In this document: piece after piece, positions 34,221 to 43,722 of the stretch
How positions within the stretch are numbered: the stretch's first letter is position 1
Layout: every line of letters begins with the position of its first letter
Assembly (NCBI GenBank): GCA_016200545.1
Contig: JACQEO010000003.1
Coordinates: forward strand, 1-43,722
Length of the DNA: 43,722 bases
Source of the DNA: Deltaproteobacteria bacterium
GTDB lineage: Bacteria > Desulfobacterota > Binatia > UTPRO1
Direction of reading: 5' to 3'
The notes under the pieces: model-generated
Seen by the model: only the letters and a program-made list of their open reading frames with translations
Told to the model about the DNA's origin: nothing
Databases searched by the model: none
Program-made: the position numbers and the translations under genes

Positions 34221-35488
34221 TCACGCTGCTTTCGGTTCCCCCTTCTTCATGTTGGTCTGGAGCGCCCGGCGGAGCGCCGGGAGGTAGCGATACCCGCGCA
34301 CCCGGCGGAGCCGCGGCTCGATGTCGAGGAGCGCGGTCGCAGCCAGTGTTGCTTCTGGTCGCTCGTCTTCCAGTAGTCGATCTTCGCCGTGCGCTGCTCG
34401 ACCAGGGCGTTCACCGACTCGATGCAGTTCGTCGTGGAGAAGCTCACGCTGAGCTCGGCCTGCAGGCCCAAGCGGTGGAGCGTGAGCGTCTCCTCGAGCC
34501 CCTCATCGAGACTCGCGGCTGCCGACGCGTTGAGCGGGATCAGCTCGGCGCGCGCGCGTCCGAGCGCCGCCTTCGCCTTCTCGTAGGTCGGTTGCGCGTA
34601 GGCGGCGCGCAGCATGCGACGGATGCGGGCGTGCTGGCTCTGCGGCAGGTACGCCAGGACGTTCTCGCGCTTGTGCCACTGGCAGCGTTGGATCGCGGCC
34701 GCGCTCCCGAAGACGGTCTCCACGGCCGCGTGCAGGCCCTTGCCACCGTCGATCCCTACCAGCAGGCCGTCGTCGGCGCGCAGGCCTCGGGCTTCCAAGC
34801 TCCGCAAGAATGCCGTGCACACCTTCGCGTTCTCGGTCGCGGTCTGCACGAAGCCCAGCACGACCTTCGCGCCGCTCACGGTCACGCCGAGGGCGATCAC
34901 CATCGTGTCCGCCGCGAAGGTCTTGCCATCCAAGAAGCGCGCGACGAGGTCGTGGCCCTCCAGCCGCCGCTCGCTCAGCTCCGCGAGCTTCGCCGCGCTG
35001 GCTTTGATGTAGCGCCGCGACACCGTCGACGCCGAGAGCCCGAACGCCTCGGGAACCGCTTCCGCACACGGCGCATAGTCCCGGCAGCTCAGCCCCGCCA
35101 AGATCCGCCGCAGCACGCCCGCATCCGTGCCCCGCGGCGTCTGCAACCGCTGATAGGTCGCCAGCGGCACTTCCTGATTCCGCTCCCGATCGCGCACCCG
35201 GGGCACGTGAATCGGGACCTTCTGATCGGCCAGGTACACCGAGCCGGCTTGCCGCCCATGGCGCACCAGCCCCGGCTGCCCGCCGTGCCGCGCGTAGCGC
35301 GGACCCGTCAGGAGCTCGAGCTCCTGCTGCAGGCTCTCCGCGACGTGCAGCAACCCCAAGGGAATCAGCGCCTGGATCAGCGTGACCTTCGTGTCGATCG
35401 TCGCCGCGTCGACCGGCCACGCATGGACGTCCGCCGCGATCAGCTCCGTGGCTTGCCCCGCTCGTCGAATCCGTCGTACCTTCCGCAT
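34221..35488 (-). pseudogene. IS256-family (mutator-type) transposase, frameshifted near its C-terminus
   Basis: From ATG 35488 (AAGGAG upstream) the frame gives all catalytic residues: Asp in FLDGKTF (about 187), Asp in GIDGGKG (247), the CQWHK motif (269-273) and Glu in NCIESVN (357). After DQKQHWL (residue 383) the frame turns to low-complexity residues and stops at 34247. In the adjacent frame the expected end continues: ATALLDIEPRLRRVRGYRYL, PALRRALQ, then a stop at 34221-34223. One missing G at about 34339 explains this (CTGCGACC instead of CTGGCGACC). The product has 413 residues with about 30 wrong ones replacing 39. A sequencing error is the other explanation. Confidence 0.85.
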
Positions 35489-35558
35489 GGGTGGTGATCT
35501 CCTTGTCGTGATGCGATGTCGCTCGGCAGAGCGTCGCATCCGTATGGGGAGTCGCCAC

Positions 35559-35571
35559 CCGAATTTCAACT
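35559..35571 (-). repeat. Right inverted repeat of the IS256-family element
   Basis: CCGAATTTCAACT is the exact reverse complement of the left end. Confidence 0.85.
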
Positions 35572-35709
35572 GACCTTAGCACTCACTCCGATCGGCTCTA
35601 GCGCGGTACAGCTGAGGGCGTCGGCGCAAGCCTCGATTGCGTCATGCGGCAAACAGCTTTCCGAGTGCTTGTGGGCTACTATCCAGCAGAGCAACTGACG
35701 AGGTGGAGG

Positions 35710-36183
35710 ATGCTGGCCCGGCGGCAACTGCTTATGGCAGTCGCCGCCACTTGCCTCATTGCATCGACCACTGTGACGTGCAAACGAGACGTCACTGACG
35801 ACCGAGACGCGCGCGCCAAGGCAGCGCCATCGCTCAAAGAGCTCGCTGCGGATTGTCATGATAAAAGTGGAGGACCTGGTGGTGTCATACTGAGCTGCGA
35901 GTACGCTGCCCAAATGTATGAGCAAGCAATCAAGATGATGGGTAGCTACGGGGGATTCATCGAGGGGCTCGATGATGGAGCGCGGGCGCACGCAAGAGCG
36001 CTTCAGGATGTTCAGCAGCGTGACTTTGGAACCGGCGACTACCTTTGGTCTGTTTCGTGTCGCCAATATTGCGAGCGTCGGATCAACGAGGCCGTTGGGC
36101 ACGTCTTCGCGAATGCCCGAGCAGCCGGCAAAACCGAATGGGTCGAGACGTGGCGGAATCGCTGGACGCGATCTGGTCGATGA
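35710..36183 (+). CDS. Small exported protein, unknown function
   Basis: About 157 residues from ATG 35710 with AGGTGGAGG upstream. The N-terminus RRQLLMAVAATCLIASTTVTC looks like a signal peptide; the TVTC end is only a poor lipobox. The mature part contains scattered Cys (ADCHD, LSCEYA, VSCRQYCERR) and helical segments such as AAQMYEQAIKMMGSYGGF. No family was recognised. It lies 138 bases beyond the right end of the IS256 element and appears less GC-rich than the core genes. It could be longer at the N-terminus (in-frame ATG 35644). Confidence 0.5.
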   Translation: MLARRQLLMAVAATCLIASTTVTCKRDVTDDRDARAKAAPSLKELAADCHDKSGGPGGVILSCEYAAQMYEQAIKMMGSYGGFIEGLDDGARAHARALQDVQQRDFGTGDYLWSVSCRQYCERRINEAVGHVFANARAAGKTEWVETWRNRWTRSGR

Positions 36184-36386
36184 AGAGTTTACCTCGCGTC
36201 GGCGATGGGAATTCAGGCGCTGCCTCTGGCCGTTTCCATCCAACGTTCGGACAGGACGCGGATTTTCTCCTTTGCGAGTGACGCGCGAGGTGCGCGAAAT
36301 CTGGAGAGCCGAAAACAAAGTCGATCATCGTGTCGAGCTCGGAGGGCGGCTCCTCTCGGCCAGCCAGTTTCCGGCGCGCGGTCGAC
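36184..36386. other. Gap between convergent genes, nothing recognised
   Basis: 203 bases between the stops of two convergent genes; no clear terminator hairpin or short gene was seen. Confidence 0.4.
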
Positions 36387-36962
36387 TTACAAGGGAACGT
36401 CGCGCGCGAGCTCGTCCCACGCTCGTACGCGCTCGTCCTCGGCGCCCGCGAGCTCGATCAGCTTCCGGCGTACGTAGCTGCGGTCGAAGGTGGCGCCACG
36501 ATCGCGGAGGACGGCCTCGATGTCGGCGAGATCCTTGCGGCGAAAGAACATCATCTTGAGCACGACGAGATCTTCGGGAGCGATGATCCACAAGGACCGC
36601 CCCAAGAGGACGACCTCGCGCCTGCGCGCCTCGAGCTCGGCGTAGAACGGGATCGCAGGGACGAAGACATCCACCCGCAGGCCGGCGATCGTGCCGCGAA
36701 ACTGCCCTTCGTCTCGCGCCTGCCGCTCCGTGCTCTCGACGGTGCCTTCCAACACGAAGCCGCCGGCCTGCAGCGCATCGAGCGCGCGCCGCATCTCACG
36801 CGTCGGTGAGACGAAGACGTTGATGTCTACGTCGACGGTCGCGCGCGGCACCGCGTAGAAACCGAGGGCGATCGCGCCTCCGATCGCGTACGGAATGCCC
36901 GCGCGCTCGAGTGCGTCGGCGAGGTCACGCGCGACCTCGGCGGCGCTCTTTTCATCAGGCAT
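36387..36962 (-). CDS. Nucleotidyltransferase-fold protein (AbiEii/DUF1814-like)
   Basis: About 191 residues from ATG 36962. The NTase signature is GIPYAIGGAIALGFYAVPRATVDVDINVF, here meaning the GG loop (about residues 26-27) followed by the DVDIN acidic pair about 18 residues on; a third acidic strand LRVDVFVP follows. The later WIIAPEDLVVLKMMFFRRKDLADIEAVL segment is characteristic of AbiEii-like and related minimal NTases. Such proteins are often toxins or enzymes in two-gene modules. The start overlaps the 72-residue upstream gene by eight bases. The substrate is unknown. Confidence 0.7.
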   Translation of the reverse strand: MPDEKSAAEVARDLADALERAGIPYAIGGAIALGFYAVPRATVDVDINVFVSPTREMRRALDALQAGGFVLEGTVESTERQARDEGQFRGTIAGLRVDVFVPAIPFYAELEARRREVVLLGRSLWIIAPEDLVVLKMMFFRRKDLADIEAVLRDRGATFDRSYVRRKLIELAGAEDERVRAWDELARDVPL

Positions 36963-37173
36963 CGCGGTCCGTGGCGAGGCGGCGGAGGAGCGCGAGCGTC
37001 GATGGGGGAACGGGATCGACACGCCGGAGACGAGCGACCCGGTCCGGCGAGTCGGCGAGGATCTGGATCGCTGCGCGGCACGCTTGCTCGATCGCACGCG
37101 CGCGCTCGTCGATCGTCCGGTCACGCCACGAAGGGGCCTCGTGGAGCTTCGGCCATGCGCGTTTCCTCGTCAT
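36955..37173 (-). CDS. 72-residue partner of the nucleotidyltransferase
   Basis: A 72-residue, Arg-rich, helical protein starting MTRKRAWPKLHEAPSWRD, with TIDERARAIEQACRAAIQIL and ending RVDPVPPSTLALLRRLA. It overlaps the nucleotidyltransferase start by eight bases, so the pair is coupled. The size, order and overlap suggest an antitoxin or regulator for the NTase, but no antitoxin domain was recognised; this is inference from layout. Confidence 0.55.
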   Translation of the reverse strand: MTRKRAWPKLHEAPSWRDRTIDERARAIEQACRAAIQILADSPDRVARLRRVDPVPPSTLALLRRLATDRDA

Positions 37174-37190
37174 GCCCGCACTCTAGCCGC

Positions 37191-37203
37191 TCACGTACTG
37201 TGA
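37191..37203. promoter_or_regulatory. Short inverted repeat upstream of pilB, possible regulator site
   Basis: TCAC-GTACT-GTGA. The TGTGACGG that begins in it recurs at 43614-43621 after the regulator gene. A weak -24/-12-like pair (TGG at 37240, GC at 37253) follows. The remaining 218-base gap has no other recognised signal. Confidence 0.25.
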
Positions 37204-37391
37204 CGGAAATGCCGATAGAGCCTGACGGCAGCAGCGGTGTGGTCGTGTGTTCGCGCCTCTGGAGACATGGCGACCGTCGATATTTTTACGCGTAGGCAGC
37301 GACTTAGAACCCCCGTACGATGACTTCGATGATTCCGCGCGGCGGCGCGCGCCGGGCGCGCCCGCGCTTTGCCCGTAGGGTCTGAGGATCG

Positions 37392-39083
<1,692 letters not shown>

Positions 39084-39178
39084 CGGTCGCGGCAAATCCA
39101 TGACGTCGCACGGACACACTCGCACGGTCATTTGACAGCACAGGACGGCGATTCGCGCGGTCCCACGCGCGCGCGCCG

Positions 39179-39194
39179 TGGCATGTGGCTTGCT
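39179..39194 (+). promoter_or_regulatory. Sigma-54 (-24/-12) promoter upstream of pilT
   Basis: TGGCATGTGGCTTGCT matches the consensus TGGCAC-N5-TTGCA/T closely, with the invariant GG and GC at exactly the right spacing. Transcription would start near 39205, 21 bases before the GTG of pilT, with GGGAGG in the leader. A GTCATTTGAC palindrome lies at 39127-39136 upstream. Confidence 0.75.
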
Positions 39195-39225
39195 CTCTGC
39201 AGGCTGAAAGCGCTGGGAGGTACGC

Positions 39226-40329
39226 GTGCTCGCCAACATTCAAGACTTCTTGCAGCTCATGCTCGAGGCCGGGGCCTCAGACTTACACGTCACGCAGGAG
39301 AGCCCGCCGCTCGTCCGCGTCCACGGCTCTTTGAAGCCCCTCGCGTACCCGCCGCTCACGGCGAACGACACGCGCACGCTCTGCTACAGCCTGCTCACCG
39401 AGGCGCAGAAGAAGAAGTTCGAGGAGGAGAATGAGCTCGACTTCTCGTTCTCCGCCAAGGGCGTATCGCGTTTCCGCGGCAACTTGTTCCTGCAAAAGGG
39501 TGCCGTCGGCGGCGCGTTCCGCGCCATCCCGTTCGAGGTCCCACCGATCGAGGAGCTCGGGTTGCCGAACGTGGTCATGGAGATGGCGTCCCTGCCCCGC
39601 GGTCTCGTGCTGGTCACCGGCCCCACCGGCAGCGGTAAATCGACGACCCTCGCGGCCATCATCGACCGCATCAACGCAACCCGCGCCGAGCACATCATCA
39701 CCGTCGAGGATCCGATCGAGTTCGTACACTCGCACAAGCGCGCGCTGGTGAATCAGCGCGAGGTCTTCGCCGACACCCACGGCTTCGCGCCGGCGTTGAA
39801 GCACGTGCTGCGGCAGGATCCCGACATCGTCCTCATCGGCGAAATGCGCGACCTCGAGACGATCGAAGCGGCGCTGGTCGTCGCCGAGACCGGTCACCTG
39901 GTGTTCTCCACCCTGCACACCAACTCGGCGGTGCAGACGATCAACCGCGTGATCGACGTCTTCCCGCCGCACCAGCAGGAACAGGTGCGCGCGCAGCTGT
40001 CGCTCGTCCTGCAAGGGGTCATCTCGCAGCAGCTGTTGCCGCGCGCCGACGGCCGGGGACGCTGCCTCGCCGCCGAGATCATGATCCCGAACGCCGCCAT
40101 CCGAAACCTCATCCGCGAGGCGAAGGTGCATCAGCTCTACTCGCAGATGCAGGTGGGCCAAACGAAATGGAGCATGCAGACGATGAGCCAATCGCTCCTC
40201 GACCTCTACCGTCGGCGCTTGATCACCGAGGAGGAGGCGTTCGGCCACGCGACCGAGCCCGAGGAGATGAAGACCATGCTCGCGCAGGGTCCCGTGGTCG
40301 CAGCGGTGCGCCCGGCGGGCCGGCACTAG
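39226..40329 (+). CDS. pilT: Pilus retraction ATPase PilT
   Basis: 367 residues. N-terminal PAS-like domain (LLQLMLEAGASDLHVTQESPP, VRVHGSLKPL), Walker A GPTGSGKS (132-139), Asp box ITVEDPIEF, Walker B DPDIVLIGEMRDLETIEAAL, His box LVFSTLHTNSAVQTINRVID, and the AIRNLIREAKVHQLYSQMQ motif needed for retraction in PilT. GTG at 39226 with GGGAGG five bases upstream. It depolymerises pili for twitching. It lies behind a sigma-54 promoter and 26 bases ahead of pilC. Confidence 0.95.
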   Translation: MLANIQDFLQLMLEAGASDLHVTQESPPLVRVHGSLKPLAYPPLTANDTRTLCYSLLTEAQKKKFEEENELDFSFSAKGVSRFRGNLFLQKGAVGGAFRAIPFEVPPIEELGLPNVVMEMASLPRGLVLVTGPTGSGKSTTLAAIIDRINATRAEHIITVEDPIEFVHSHKRALVNQREVFADTHGFAPALKHVLRQDPDIVLIGEMRDLETIEAALVVAETGHLVFSTLHTNSAVQTINRVIDVFPPHQQEQVRAQLSLVLQGVISQQLLPRADGRGRCLAAEIMIPNAAIRNLIREAKVHQLYSQMQVGQTKWSMQTMSQSLLDLYRRRLITEEEAFGHATEPEEMKTMLAQGPVVAAVRPAGRH

Positions 40330-40355
40330 GGAGCGGACGGTAAGGAGCGACACCG

Positions 40356-43607
<3,252 letters not shown>

Positions 43608-43614
43608 CACGATT

Positions 43615-43635
43615 GTGACGGGCAGAAATTGTCAC
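43615..43635. promoter_or_regulatory. Inverted repeat after the regulator gene, possible activator site
   Basis: GTGAC (43615-43619) and GTCAC (43631-43635) are inverted with an 11-base spacer. About 70 bases further, TGG at 43703 and GC at 43716 have sigma-54 spacing, but the -12 box is poor. The next gene lies beyond the window. Confidence 0.3.
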
Positions 43636-43722
43636 CCCTCGCGAAACCGACGGCCCTTGTCCGTCCCCTCCCAGCGCTCGCAATGCGCATGCGCACGCGA
43701 ACTGGCGATGCCTGCGCCTAAC

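Larger units (their letters stand above)
34188..35571. mobile_element. IS256-family insertion sequence
   Basis: The element is about 1,384 bp, bounded by AGTTGAAATTCGG at 34188-34200 and its inverted copy at 35559-35571; similarity continues imperfectly inwards for about ten more bases. It contains one transposase gene on the minus strand. The flanking octamers (TCATTCGT on the left, GACCTTAG on the right) are not direct repeats, so no target duplication is visible. Confidence 0.88.

Noticed and set aside
34180..35579. Target-site duplication of the IS256 element
   Set aside because: The flanking octamers differ (TCATTCGT and GACCTTAG).
35576..35584. TTAGCACTC, identical to one half of a CIRCE heat-shock operator
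   Set aside because: No matching half follows at nine bases; a partial inverted match (GAGTGCTT at 35663) is about 80 bases away, so it is probably chance.
37240..37255. A sigma-54 promoter before pilB
   Set aside because: GG and GC have the right spacing but most other positions do not match; much weaker than the box before pilT.

Overview
The window is GC-rich bacterial chromosomal DNA, close to 70% G+C by eye, densely coded, with many start/stop overlaps. The gene content points to a Gram-negative, deltaproteobacteria-like lineage such as Binatota/Desulfobacterota. The clues are the type IV pilus motor genes with a sigma-54 regulator, a membrane pyrophosphatase, pyruvate phosphate dikinase, a single-chain glycyl-tRNA synthetase and a secreted protein with a Cys-rich tail. 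The taxonomy is inference; no rRNA or tRNA gene was seen.

Region by region. (1) 1-140: the 3' end of an IS630-family transposase, abutting a VWA (CoxE-like) gene. (2) 137-9294, mostly minus strand: alr, purH, purD, purE, tsaC, a DUF1015 gene, a MoxR ATPase and the VWA partner, with one small membrane-protein gene on the opposite strand between the last two. (3) 9374-11943, plus strand: thiS-thiG-thiE, then a secreted LolA-like protein. (4) 11976-17733, minus strand: a DJ-1/PfpI enzyme overlapping a GlxA-type regulator, an ABC1/UbiB-type kinase, and a divergent membrane pyrophosphatase (hppA). (5) 17966-25939, minus strand: a compact probable operon grpE-dnaK-dnaJ-thiL-CNNM-CNNM-larB, with a good sigma-70-type promoter in front and a perfect 16-bp hairpin between dnaK and dnaJ. 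(6) 26075-32041, plus strand: recO, glyQS, ppdK, aroE.

(7) 32042-37173 is an accessory island that looks less GC-rich. It holds two tiny translationally coupled ORFs, a PD-(D/E)XK nuclease-like protein with its own promoter, a possible coupled 61-aa ORF, a secreted Cys-rich protein, an IS256-family element whose transposase is frameshifted, a small exported protein, and a nucleotidyltransferase overlapping a 72-aa partner (toxin-antitoxin-like layout). (8) 37392-43607, plus strand: pilB, pilT, pilC and a 676-aa regulator that carries a multi-pass membrane domain and PAS domain fused directly to a sigma-54 AAA+ domain and a Fis-type HTH.

The most interesting system is in region 8. The regulator looks like the sensor half of PilS joined to the output half of PilR, with no histidine kinase and no receiver domain. 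A close match to the sigma-54 -24/-12 consensus lies just in front of pilT, so pilT-pilC-regulator may be an autoregulated operon controlled by a membrane-tethered enhancer-binding protein. The nuclease cluster and the nucleotidyltransferase pair in the island come next in interest.
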